Shown one piece after another: positions 34,855-44,797 of a stretch of DNA of 64,000 nt. The DNA comes from Saprospiraceae bacterium (GTDB taxonomy: Bacteria; Bacteroidota; Bacteroidia; Chitinophagales; Saprospiraceae), in NCBI GenBank assembly GCA_020436935.1, contig JAGQWX010000009.1, forward strand, positions 1 to 64,000, written 5' to 3'. The position numbers were made by a program, and so were the translations under genes. A model generated the notes under the pieces. The model made no database searches. It was not told the origin of the DNA and saw only the letters and a list, made by a program, of their open reading frames with translations. Positions within the stretch are counted from its first letter, which is position 1; the number at the start of each line of letters is the position of its first letter.

Positions 34855-37800
34855 ATGAAACGAATTTTATTACTCGTATTTTCCATTTTTATGGCCAGTT
34901 TTCAGGCCAAAGCCACCGTTTACCTGCATTGCCCCCCGGACCAGGACCTGGGATGTAACCCCAAACACATCCCTAAGCCAAAGCCCAATGACCTGCTTTA
35001 CACCACCGACTGCCGAAAAGCCAAAGTCAAACACGTCAGTGATGTAGTCGTTACACAGGACTGTGAACATATTTTGACCAGAACCTACGAAGCAACAGAT
35101 AAGTGCGGAGATACAGACCAGTGTGTGCAGACGATCCGCTGGACCATCGATACCGAACCTCCTGTCATCGAAGGCTGTGGCAGTATTTTCACCTTGCCAT
35201 GTAATGCTAAAGCCAATAATCTTGTACCCCCTGCAAACCCTGTCTTACTGCAGGTCACCGACAATTGTGGCGTTGCTTCCGTTGTTTTGCTCAATCTGCA
35301 AAAGGTTACCGTTGGATGCGATGTCATTTCTACGAGAAGGTACCTAGCAACAGATCATTGTGGCAACACCACTGAATGTATCATCAGATACAGATGGACA
35401 GAAGACAACATTCCCCCCCAAATCATCCAATGCCCACCCAGTATCAACCTGGGTTGTAATCCCACGGAAGCTCAGCTCAGTCCTCAGAATGGTCTGAATC
35501 AGATTGTATTTTTTGACAATTGTGGAACAGCAAATGTCATTATTGGAGAGTCTGCCGAAACTGTCTTGGGTTGCCTAGTCACTTTGGTACACCAATACAT
35601 CATTGCTGACGGTTGTGGCAATGCATCAACATGTACCCAAACCATCCATTACACCAGAGACACAGAAGCCCCCAAAATAGTCTTTTGCCCACCAGATGTG
35701 GATCTGGGTTGCTCCAATACTTCAGCCTTTTTCATCCCTGACCCCAATCCCGGTGCAGTTATAGCAACGGATAATTGTGGCATTGCTGACATTGACGTTA
35801 TCGTTGGTGATAGAATTGTAGATGGCTGTAACTACAGAGTTACCTATACTTATGTTGTGAAAGACCATTGTGGAAATACAACATCTTGTCAGCAAACCCT
35901 CAAATGGACAGATGACAAAATACCTCCTGTGATGACATGTTTTGACCTGGATCTGGGGTGCAATCCGGAAAGCCTGCCCGAACCGGCACCCGCCCAGGTC
36001 CTTGTCAACGACAATTGCTGTATTGAATCTGTCAAACACTTTGCAGACTCAGACATTACAGTCTTTGGATGTAAATACAGTATGATCAGGTATTATATTG
36101 CGACAGACTGCTGTGGAAATACTTCTACTTGTGGGCAATCCATCAAGTGGAAAGTAGACAACATCCCCCCTGTTTTCACCCAATGTCCTCCTGATCTTGA
36201 TCTTGGATGCAACCCAGACCTTGGTGATCTGACCAGCAATGGCCTGAATCTGGTCAAGGCAGAAGACAATTGTGGAGAAGTAACCATAAGCTTTGGCGGA
36301 CTTGAAACATTTATTTCAGGCTGTAAAACACTTCATGTTTACACCTATATTGCTACAGATGAATGTGGAAATACATCGAGTTGTCAAAGACAGGTTACTT
36401 ATGTCAAGGATGAAACACCACCAGTAATCACGCAATGTCCACCCGACAGAGAGATGGGTTGTCCCGGACCAAATGGTATCGTCATTCCTGACCCGGACCT
36501 CGACTTACTCAAATATGAAGACAATTGCGGCAATGTTACCGTTGAAGTGCTGGATGGTGGAGATATCGTTGTTTTTGGATGCCAGGCCAGATATGTAAGA
36601 GGCTTCATGGTTACAGATGCTTGTGGAAATACGGCGATTTGTCAGCAAAACCTGGTATGGACCTGGGATTTCACTCCTCCGACCATGCTTTGTGTTGACC
36701 TCGACCTGGGGTGTAACCCGGAAAGTATTCCTGAACCTGCACCTGCACAAGTAATTGTCAATGACAATTGCTGTATTGAATCTGTCAAACACTTCGCAGA
36801 CTCAGATATAACAGTCGTTGGCTGTGATTACAGCATGATCAGGTATTACATTGCAACTGATTGTTGTGGAAATACTTCTACCTGTGGACAGTCGATCAGA
36901 TGGAAAGTAGACCAGGAAGCGCCATCAGTAGAGAATTGTGATGAAGTGATTGACCTGGGATGCGATCAAGTGCCTGAAACAGTACTGATTGCCAGGTGTC
37001 TTGGTGCAATCGTTGCAACCGACAATTGTGGTGATCCAAGTATACAGTTTGCCGGTAACGAAACCACAATTGAGGGCTGTGCCAAATACATAGTTTTGAA
37101 GTTCATCATTTCAGATGAATGTGGAAATAGCATTACCTGCAAAAAGACCTTTAAGATGGTCAATGATGAGGCACCTGTCATTACTAAATGTCCTGCCGAC
37201 CAATATCTCGGCTGTTTCCAGCAGGGCAATTTTGAAATTCCTGCACCAAATCCACAGGATCTGGAAGTAGATTCCGACTGCCCATATCAGGTCACCGTAC
37301 TCAATGGCATCGACATCGTAGTCTTCGGATGCACAGCTACATATGTAAGGGCCTATGTTGTGACCACACCTTGCGGTAAGGCTGATACTTGTACCCAGAC
37401 CTTTACCTGGACTGTGGACAACATCCCTCCGGTCATCAAACTATGCGGGGAAGGAAAACACTTTGGTTGTGTTACAACCAAGCCTGAAATTCCTGCCTTA
37501 GATCCTGCATCCATCCTGGTAGAAGACAATTGTGGCATAGACAAAATAGAATACTCAGACCAGCTGTCTAATGTGGATTGTTTTTATACCCTTACAAGAT
37601 TGGTGACTGTGACTGATAAATGTGGCAACATTGACCGATGTGAGATAGTATACAAATGGGTCTTGACAGAAAAAGAAGTCATCGACATTCCATTCCCTGA
37701 GGACGTGGTAGTGCTTTGTGGCGAGATACCAGAAGCCCCCGACTATACAAGCACCAACGAATGCGGCCTCATGTATCCGGTATTGGTCAATGAAGTCATT

Positions 37801-38220
37801 GTGGGCGATTGCAGCGATGGCAACTGTACCATACACCGTACATGGAGAAAGACCAATTGTTTTGGACTTGAATTTTTACAAGTGCAGACCATTACTTTGA
37901 AATGTGAATTGACCGGAGGGCGTTCATTGCCTGATGTTGATCCAACAAAGTCGGCGAATTCAGCAAGTTTTGAACTTAAGGCATACCCCAATCCTGGCAT
38001 TGAAACCGTCAATCTGGATTGGAAGGCCAGAAAAGACCAGAACTATCTGATTGAAATGTTTGACAACAACGGAAAACTGATCCTGAGTAAAAAGGTAGTT
38101 GGCCAAACTGGCCAGCAGACAGAACAACTCAATGCAGGTCATGCAGACCCTGGCATGTATATGATCAGGTTGAGTACAAACGATTACCAGCAGGTAGTCA
38201 AATGGATAAAGACAAATTAA
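34855..38220 (+). CDS. Large T9SS-exported Cys-rich HYR-like repeat protein
   Basis: 1121 residues. Signal peptide (LLLVFSIFMASFQAKA), then about eleven repeats of 85-90 residues. Each has a CPPD..LGCNP start, a DNCG core, a TD.CGNT..C element and a W..D..PP end, so Cys pairs recur and disulfides are likely. The repeats look like HYR-type Ig-fold domains common in secreted Bacteroidota proteins. The C-terminal ~75 residues form a T9SS type A sorting domain (LKAYPNPGIETVNLDW ... PGMYMIRLS). Two repeats are near-identical at a 251-residue offset. An adhesive or surface structural role is likely. It ends 14 bp before a strong terminator. Confidence 0.85.
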   Translation: MKRILLLVFSIFMASFQAKATVYLHCPPDQDLGCNPKHIPKPKPNDLLYTTDCRKAKVKHVSDVVVTQDCEHILTRTYEATDKCGDTDQCVQTIRWTIDTEPPVIEGCGSIFTLPCNAKANNLVPPANPVLLQVTDNCGVASVVLLNLQKVTVGCDVISTRRYLATDHCGNTTECIIRYRWTEDNIPPQIIQCPPSINLGCNPTEAQLSPQNGLNQIVFFDNCGTANVIIGESAETVLGCLVTLVHQYIIADGCGNASTCTQTIHYTRDTEAPKIVFCPPDVDLGCSNTSAFFIPDPNPGAVIATDNCGIADIDVIVGDRIVDGCNYRVTYTYVVKDHCGNTTSCQQTLKWTDDKIPPVMTCFDLDLGCNPESLPEPAPAQVLVNDNCCIESVKHFADSDITVFGCKYSMIRYYIATDCCGNTSTCGQSIKWKVDNIPPVFTQCPPDLDLGCNPDLGDLTSNGLNLVKAEDNCGEVTISFGGLETFISGCKTLHVYTYIATDECGNTSSCQRQVTYVKDETPPVITQCPPDREMGCPGPNGIVIPDPDLDLLKYEDNCGNVTVEVLDGGDIVVFGCQARYVRGFMVTDACGNTAICQQNLVWTWDFTPPTMLCVDLDLGCNPESIPEPAPAQVIVNDNCCIESVKHFADSDITVVGCDYSMIRYYIATDCCGNTSTCGQSIRWKVDQEAPSVENCDEVIDLGCDQVPETVLIARCLGAIVATDNCGDPSIQFAGNETTIEGCAKYIVLKFIISDECGNSITCKKTFKMVNDEAPVITKCPADQYLGCFQQGNFEIPAPNPQDLEVDSDCPYQVTVLNGIDIVVFGCTATYVRAYVVTTPCGKADTCTQTFTWTVDNIPPVIKLCGEGKHFGCVTTKPEIPALDPASILVEDNCGIDKIEYSDQLSNVDCFYTLTRLVTVTDKCGNIDRCEIVYKWVLTEKEVIDIPFPEDVVVLCGEIPEAPDYTSTNECGLMYPVLVNEVIVGDCSDGNCTIHRTWRKTNCFGLEFLQVQTITLKCELTGGRSLPDVDPTKSANSASFELKAYPNPGIETVNLDWKARKDQNYLIEMFDNNGKLILSKKVVGQTGQQTEQLNAGHADPGMYMIRLSTNDYQQVVKWIKTN
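35941..36159 (+). repeat. Internal repeat copy 1 of the HYR-like protein
   Basis: A 73-codon segment (from DLDLGCNPES to the WKVD end) that recurs almost unchanged at 36694-36912, exactly 753 bp on. Unlike other repeats it has DNCC in place of DNCG and the run CIESVKHFADSDITV. Confidence 0.85.
36694..36912 (+). repeat. Internal repeat copy 2 of the HYR-like protein
   Basis: Second copy of the DNCC-type repeat. It differs from copy 1 at only a handful of residues (for example FGCKY to VGCDY, IKW to IRW) but at more silent sites, which suggests an older duplication under selection. Confidence 0.85.
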
Positions 38221-38233
38221 TCTCGTTGAACCG

Positions 38234-38265
38234 AAGGAGTACCATTATTGTGGTACTCCTTTTTT
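38234..38265 (+). terminator. Rho-independent terminator
   Basis: An 11-bp perfect stem (38234-38244 with 38251-38261; AAGGAGTACCA and its complement), loop TTATTG, then a run of T to 38265. It ends transcription of the T9SS repeat protein 14 bp upstream and separates it from the sensor kinase gene. Confidence 0.92.
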
Positions 38266-38319
38266 ATATTGTGGGTGTGAATATCAATGGTTGAACTTAA
38301 ATAGGCTAAAAGAGCATAA

Positions 38320-41300
38320 ATGTCAAAATGGCTGGTCATATTCATGTGTAGTTTTGCGCTTTGTCTGAAAGGCCAATTGCCCGACATTGATGTAAAAATC
38401 ATAACGGAATCAGAAGGTCTCAAGACAACGGACATCATCAGCATGTCTAAAGATAGCCTTGGATGGCTTTGGCTTTTGACTCCTAATGCGGTCATCAGGT
38501 ACAATGGCAGCAAAACAACCACTTATCCCATCAACCAGATTGCCTATCAGATTTTTATAGACCACAAGCACCGCAAGTGGGTGGTTGCGAAAAACGAGGT
38601 GCTTTTGTTTGGAGGCGATCGTTCCGGCTTCCGCTCAGTCCAATCCGGATTCAAGCGAAACATTTGTTTAACTGACATAGATGAACGATTGATCCTTACG
38701 GACAATGACGGCTTCTATTTTTACGATGAAGGAGAACGTGCATTTCAAAGAAAAAAAGGGTATGAATTCCAAAAGAATCTGCCATTCCAGGAAAATTTTG
38801 ACCTCTCCGGCAGGGCAGTATTTCTCCATACCCAGGACAGCGTTTATTTGATAAAACCCCTGGAGGGAATTTCAAAAGCAATGTTTTTTAAAGAGACCTC
38901 AGAATTGGTTGCCGTTTCCGACCAGGAAGTTCTTGTTTCCAATTATGACAGCCGGACTTTTTATCTCAACCTCGAATCTCAAGTCTCCAAAGAATACACC
39001 TCTGAAGGGCTTTTTACTCAAGCCAATGACTCCAGATTTTTACGCATTTTTGGTGGTATAAAATATCATGATTCTAAAATAATTCTCTCCACCAACAATG
39101 GTTTGGCTGAATTCGATGCCTCGGACCAAAAAATGAAAAAACTTCTCTTTTATCACAAAGGAGAATTATTGAGAAACACGCAATTTATCCGGACATTCTA
39201 CAGGGATGGTCAAGGCAGGATATACTTGTCCTATCTTGATGGATTGGTCCATTTTGACCCCAAAGCCCAGTATGTAAAGTATCTGAGAAATTATTCCGAT
39301 GGGCAACAAACATTCCCCGACCTCAATATCAGAAGTTTTGCAGAAGACGATAAGGGCCTGTTGTGGATGGCCACAACCAATGGATTGACCAACATAGATA
39401 TGAAAACGGGTAAGTTGACCACATTTACGGACCGAAAGAGTGGGCTGCCCATGGCGCACCATTCCATCAGGTATTTGTTGTGGCATCAAAATAGATTGTG
39501 GGTCGGGACAGGAGGCAAAGGCGTTTATTATTACGATGATAAGAGAAATGGCTTTTTCAGACCTCAGTTTACAAAAGATGAAGTTGGCAAAGCAGCTGAA
39601 CAAGAGATGAATGAAGACTTCATTTGGAAAATTCTGAAGCTGGAGAATGGCAATTTGCTGGTTGTTGGGGGAGATCATTTGTATGAAGTCAATGCTACGG
39701 ACCTGCATGCAAAAATCATAATGTTCCCTAAAAATGGGGTTTCCCGATCCGCTATTTCCGACTCCTATGGCAATATTTGGTGGGGAGGTACCAATGGATT
39801 GGTTTGTGCAGATGGCAATTATAAAAAACTTTTTGAAGTACGAGACTCTTTAAAAGATCACAGGGTGGCGGCCATGCTGGAGATCAGCAGAGGAAGAGTT
39901 CTTGTAGGCAGTACCGGATTATATGAAGCTGCTGTGAAAGAAGGCAAGCTCCAATATTTCAAAAGAATTGATGCATTTTCTGATGAGCGCTTCATCTTCT
40001 GCATGGAGATGGATAATGGTGGTAAAGTTTGGCTGGGTACTGATGATGGCATGTACAGCTACGATCCGGTGACACGTGAAGTCAACAAATTTGATTCAAA
40101 AGACAATTTTCAAAACCATGCCTTCAATTCCAATGGTTTGTTCAGGTCATCCAACGGTTGGATGTTTGCCGGAGGTATTGCGGGTATGAATTATTTTGAT
40201 CCGGAAAAAATGCGTACTGCGAGGACCATTCCCCGACCTATTGTCACACTTTTTACTACCCGAAATGAGGATACCATTTATAACTTTCAAACCTCTCCAT
40301 TTGAAATCAGTTATGGCAATCGCAGCATACGCATTGAAATGGGTGTCGATGCCTTTGTGCACCAAAATGAATTGCTTTATCGATACAAGCTGGAAGGCGA
40401 AGATCGGGAGTGGGTATATGTGGAGCACAACAATGTAGTAAGATTGTCAGCGCTTTACCCCGGAAAATATGGTTTTCTTGCTTCTGCGAGTTTTGATGGC
40501 GTACAATGGAGAGATGCTGATCAAAGTGTGGATTTTATTATCCAGAAGCCCTGGTGGCAACAGTGGTGGTTTCTGACGTGCCTCCTGCTTTCCGGAGGTA
40601 TTGTCATAAGGTCCGTACGTAGAAACAGACAGATCAGAGAACGTGATGCAGAATTTCAAAAAGCTATAGAATATTTTGCCAATTCAGGTGGTGAGCATTC
40701 TACAGTAAATGACATATTATGGGACATCACACGCAATTGTATATCGAGGCTGGGTTTTGAAGAATGTGTCATTTATCTCATGGAAGAAGACGGAAAAACC
40801 CTGGTCCAAAAAGCTGCTTATGGTCAGAAAAGCCCACGCAATTTCGAAATCATCAACCCCATTAAAATTCCTGTAGGAGAGGCCATAGTTGGCACCGTGG
40901 CAGCAACGGGTATCGCAGAAGTCATCGACGATACTTCAAAGGATCCAAGATACATGGTGGACGATATGCGGAGATATTCTGAGATCACAGTGCCTATCAT
41001 CCACAATGGGGAAGTCATTGGCATTATAGATTCAGAACACAGAAAGAAACATTTTTTCAACCAAAAACACCTGCAAACCCTCAAAAATATAGCCGCAGTA
41101 TGTTCTGCAAAAATATCCCGCGGAATGGCCATAGAGCAAATGAAAAATGCTGAGGCTGACCTATCAGAGCTCAATAAAAAAATGCTGGAAGCAAAATTTC
41201 TCAACCTGCGCCTGCAGATGAATCCCCATTTTTTATTCAACTCGCTCAATTCAATCCAACACCTCATTGTCACCGAACAGACCAATGAGGCCTACAAATA

Positions 41301-41841
41301 CTTGTCTGTTTTTTCAAGCTTCCTGAGATCTGTGCTTCAATATGCCGACAAAAACTTTATCACGCTGGAAACAGAGCTGAGCATCATCAGGATGTACATA
41401 CAGCTGGAGTCCTTGGGATTTGATAACACCTTCGATTACAAAATAAATGTCGATGAAAAACTGGAGATAGAAGACATCCTCATACCTCCATTGATCATTC
41501 AACCCTTTATAGAAAACGCCATTTGGCATGGACTCTTGCATAAAGATGGGGCCAAGGTCTTTTCCATAGACTTTATCAATGACAATGACCAGCGCCTCAT
41601 TTGTGTCATAGAAGACAATGGGGTCGGGCGGACATCTGCGGGAGAAATCAAAGATAAAAAGCTCACCTCCCACCTTCATTCCAGCAAATCCACTGAACTC
41701 ACACGCGAGAGATTGCAACTCCTGAGCCAAAAAACCGGCAAGCAGGCTAGTATGAGCATAGATGATAAATGGGAAGGAACTCAGGCATCCGGCACCATCG
41801 TCAAATTAATTATTCCATTCTACAACTCCAACGAATTATGA
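38320..41841 (+). CDS. Hybrid-architecture sensor kinase: Reg_prop propeller, Y_Y_Y, GAF, LytS-type kinase
   Basis: 1173 residues. Signal peptide to about 19, then a periplasmic beta-propeller of Reg_prop repeats (about 25-620; IISMSKDSLGWLWLLT, SFAEDDKGLLWMATTNGL, ISDSYGNIWWGGTNGL). Next a Y_Y_Y domain (about 640-735; YRYKLEGEDREWVYVE), one membrane helix (about 745-763), and a GAF domain (about 785-925). The His_kinase/HATPase module has the phospho-acceptor His near 970 in MNPHFLFNSLNS and the N-box IENAIWHG near 1063. Such propeller sensors often monitor glycans in Bacteroidota. The stop overlaps the LytTR regulator start (ATGA), so the two form a pair. Confidence 0.9.
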   Translation: MSKWLVIFMCSFALCLKGQLPDIDVKIITESEGLKTTDIISMSKDSLGWLWLLTPNAVIRYNGSKTTTYPINQIAYQIFIDHKHRKWVVAKNEVLLFGGDRSGFRSVQSGFKRNICLTDIDERLILTDNDGFYFYDEGERAFQRKKGYEFQKNLPFQENFDLSGRAVFLHTQDSVYLIKPLEGISKAMFFKETSELVAVSDQEVLVSNYDSRTFYLNLESQVSKEYTSEGLFTQANDSRFLRIFGGIKYHDSKIILSTNNGLAEFDASDQKMKKLLFYHKGELLRNTQFIRTFYRDGQGRIYLSYLDGLVHFDPKAQYVKYLRNYSDGQQTFPDLNIRSFAEDDKGLLWMATTNGLTNIDMKTGKLTTFTDRKSGLPMAHHSIRYLLWHQNRLWVGTGGKGVYYYDDKRNGFFRPQFTKDEVGKAAEQEMNEDFIWKILKLENGNLLVVGGDHLYEVNATDLHAKIIMFPKNGVSRSAISDSYGNIWWGGTNGLVCADGNYKKLFEVRDSLKDHRVAAMLEISRGRVLVGSTGLYEAAVKEGKLQYFKRIDAFSDERFIFCMEMDNGGKVWLGTDDGMYSYDPVTREVNKFDSKDNFQNHAFNSNGLFRSSNGWMFAGGIAGMNYFDPEKMRTARTIPRPIVTLFTTRNEDTIYNFQTSPFEISYGNRSIRIEMGVDAFVHQNELLYRYKLEGEDREWVYVEHNNVVRLSALYPGKYGFLASASFDGVQWRDADQSVDFIIQKPWWQQWWFLTCLLLSGGIVIRSVRRNRQIRERDAEFQKAIEYFANSGGEHSTVNDILWDITRNCISRLGFEECVIYLMEEDGKTLVQKAAYGQKSPRNFEIINPIKIPVGEAIVGTVAATGIAEVIDDTSKDPRYMVDDMRRYSEITVPIIHNGEVIGIIDSEHRKKHFFNQKHLQTLKNIAAVCSAKISRGMAIEQMKNAEADLSELNKKMLEAKFLNLRLQMNPHFLFNSLNSIQHLIVTEQTNEAYKYLSVFSSFLRSVLQYADKNFITLETELSIIRMYIQLESLGFDNTFDYKINVDEKLEIEDILIPPLIIQPFIENAIWHGLLHKDGAKVFSIDFINDNDQRLICVIEDNGVGRTSAGEIKDKKLTSHLHSSKSTELTRERLQLLSQKTGKQASMSIDDKWEGTQASGTIVKLIIPFYNSNEL

Positions 41842-42575
41842 TAAGAGCATTGATTGTCGACGACAGCCTTTCTTCCATTGGACTTTTAAAATGGCTGATC
41901 AACCAACATTGTCCTGCCATTGGAAACGTAGAAAGTGCCACCAGTGTACTTGCTGCACTCGACCTCATCAAGTCCTTTGAGCCTGACATCTTATTCCTGG
42001 ACATACAGATGCCCCATCAAAGTGGTTTTGATCTACTGTCTCAGCTCGACAACTGGAATTTTGAAGTCATTTTTACGACAGCCTACAATGAGTTTGCCAT
42101 TCAGGCCATCAGGTTCAGCGCATTGGATTATTTGCTCAAACCCATAGATGCAACAGAATTGGTCAACGCCGTAGAACGATTCAGGGTCAAGCGTATATAC
42201 GCACCCGCGGGTGAAGAATTGTACAAAAACTTTGTGCAAAACATCTCCACCAAAGGAAGAAAGCTCGCCCTTCGTGGAGTTACAGATATTGAATATGTCA
42301 ACCTCGACGACATCATCAGGATGCAGGCTGAAAGAAACTACACCAGGATATATTTTGAAAAAGGCAAAGAATTTCTCTCCTCCAAAACTTTGAAGGAATA
42401 CGAAGAAATGCTCAATGATAGTGGTTTCATCCGCGTTCACAGAACACACCTGGTAAATAAGGATTATATCCGCAAATACGACAAAGACGGCATTTTACAC
42501 CTCACTGACGAATCTGAAGTTGAGGTATCCAGAAGGAAACGAGAATTTTTGATGGAGATGTTTAAGAATCAATAA
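41838..42575 (+). CDS. LytTR-family response regulator
   Basis: 245 residues from the ATG at 41838, which overlaps the kinase stop; a longer upstream frame inside the kinase is rejected. The receiver domain occupies about 1-120, with the phospho-acceptor Asp in ILFLDIQMPHQSGFDLL and the conserved Lys in DYLLKPIDATEL. The LytTR DNA-binding domain covers about 145-240 (IEYVNLDDIIRMQAERNYTR, FIRVHRTHLVNKDYI, EVSRRKREFL). It is the partner of the upstream kinase. The target could be the DUF3857 cluster starting 266 bp downstream, but no binding repeats were recognised there. Confidence 0.9.
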   Translation: MIRALIVDDSLSSIGLLKWLINQHCPAIGNVESATSVLAALDLIKSFEPDILFLDIQMPHQSGFDLLSQLDNWNFEVIFTTAYNEFAIQAIRFSALDYLLKPIDATELVNAVERFRVKRIYAPAGEELYKNFVQNISTKGRKLALRGVTDIEYVNLDDIIRMQAERNYTRIYFEKGKEFLSSKTLKEYEEMLNDSGFIRVHRTHLVNKDYIRKYDKDGILHLTDESEVEVSRRKREFLMEMFKNQ

Positions 42576-42841
42576 TGTAATTTTTTTTGCGATCAATTAT
42601 TTATTGAATGCAGCATAGAAAAAAGCAGACCTGAAGTATTAAAGCCCCAATATTTCCAAGGAAAATTTATGTGCATATTTCTACAAAAGTCCTAACACAA
42701 AATAGGCGCATAACAATTGGGGGCAAAAAAAATCCTATGTAAAATAATTGAATCCCCAAATATTAGAATATTTTGGTATGCTTTTTGGTTTATTGCTTAT
42801 AAATGAGTTAGTAATATATAAATTCAAAACCTAATTCTAAT

Positions 42842-44754
42842 ATGAATGCAGTGCGAAAATCCTTGAAAATATGCTGTTTTCTTCTTTTAGCAGTAACGGT
42901 TTTCGGTCAAAATGTCAAAAAAATAATCTTCGGAAAGATTCCTGCGGAAGACCTTTCAATGAAGGTATATGATCATGATTCTACAGCTGATGTTGTCATT
43001 TTGGATCACGTTGGAGAAATGAAATTCAACATTGTCAACAGAACTGAAGCTTTTCTAAATGTCCATACAAGAAAAAAAATACTCACCGAAGCAGGAATCA
43101 ATTCAGGTGTTGAAATCATCAGGTATATCAGAATAGAAGGCTATGAAGAAATTCAGTCAGTTAAGGCCCAGGTCATTCAACCCGATGGTACGATTGTTAA
43201 AGTAGAAAAGAGCAATATCGTCGATGAAAAATACAGCGACTATTATGGACAATTAAAAATCGCATTTCCAGGCCTCCAGGTGGGAAGCATTATGGAGCTG
43301 AAGTATGAGATCAAGGGAGGAAGTTTTTATTTCCCAAGAGTATGGCATTTTCAATCCATCTATCCCACTCGTTATGCAGCCCTCGAGGTGGATGCCCCAG
43401 GTGAACTCGAATACGGCGCAACCATTACAGGCAATGAAAACATCAAGCAGGAAGGCAAAGTCTATTTCGGTAGAAACCTGCCGGCGATACGCGAGGAGGC
43501 ATACATGACCATACCACAAGACTATTTTACAAAGCTCAACCTACAAATCAAGTCGTATAAAAATGCGTATGGCAAATATGTACCAGTGTTGGAAAATTGG
43601 AATCAAGTAGCCTATTCACTCTACAATGACAGTGATTTTGGGAAGTTGATGTATGGTGATAATTGGGGCAATCCTTTTTGGGATGATTTGAAATCGAAGC
43701 TGAATGCCGGTTCGCTTAAAGACTACGACAAAGCAAACTGATATATGACCATATTGTAAACCACTTTGAGTGGGACAAAAACTATTATATCTATCCGGAC
43801 AAAAACATAGGTCAACTTTATGAGGATAAACTAGGAAATACTGCTGATATCAACGGGCTCATCATACATCTGATGAGAAAAGCAGGTCTCAACGCACATC
43901 CTGTAATGACAAGCCCGAGGAGTGAAGGGTGGTTCAATCCGCACATTCCTTTGGCCATCAATCTCAGGACCATTTTGGGTGCTGTATATTTAGATGGAAA
44001 GCTTGTATTTTTTAATGGGGCCCATAAGTTTGGAAATTTTGGAATATTGGCAGATGATGATTTCAATAGGTCCGGCTTATTGATTAAAGAAGAGATGGGG
44101 GAAGTTATAGAATTGCCTGCCCAACAGAATACCTCCAACCATAAGTTTGAAATTAGTTTCACTGAAAAATGGAATATGAAAGTTGAGGCAACCAATAAAT
44201 ACGCAAATGTGGGCATTCAGGCGGAATCAGAATTGCACCAAAAGGGAGAATTGGAAAAAACCTGGGAAAAGAGGCTGGCTGGTCTTCAGGAATTAGAGAT
44301 CACAACCTTTCGTGCCAATAAAACTGAAAAATCCTACGATGTCTCGTTTACAGCAACGTATGGAGAGGAGCAGGAAGAAAGCCCGGATATCATTTATTTT
44401 AATCCCAATATTTACTCTAAGTTTTCAAAAAATCAGCTGATTTCATTGTCCAGGACAGCCGCAGTTGATTTTGGGAATGGATATGCAGAAACCATTTTAA
44501 CTACAATTGAAATACCCGAAAATTACAAAGTGGAAACTTTGCCGGATAACCTCAATGTTTCAACTTATGAAAAAGAGGTCAGCTTCAATATCAATTACAG
44601 TCAGGTAGGAAATAAAATTTCAATCATCAAAAAAACAGTGATTGCTCAACCATACATTTTATCAGAGCATTACGACAGTCTGAGGAATCTCTTTTCTCAA
44701 ATTGAAGCAAAGCACAATGACATACTGGTTTTGAAGAGCAAAAAGCAGCCATAA
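42842..44754 (+). pseudogene. DUF3857/transglutaminase-fold protein, frameshifted
   Basis: Two open stretches together match the neighbouring paralogues end to end. The first (42842-43741, 299 residues, with signal peptide and the DUF3857 start FGKIPAEDLSMKVYD) stops at DYDKAN. The second frame then continues from about 43738 with IYDHIVNHFEW and ADINGLIIHLMRKAGL to 44754. Adding one A near 43735 (GCAAAC to GCAAAAC) would restore a frame of about 637 residues, against 630-645 for the paralogues. It is either a real single-base deletion or a sequencing error. At the transglutaminase active site GNTADIN replaces GDCKAL, so it would lack the nucleophile even when repaired. Confidence 0.85.
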
Positions 44755-44797
44755 TATATCCCATAAAATCTATTCCATCACCCTCCAATTTTTTCTC

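Noticed and set aside
43730-43750. Programmed frameshift in the first DUF3857 gene
   Set aside because: No slippery heptamer at the junction. The three paralogues are continuous, so a deletion or sequencing error is simpler.
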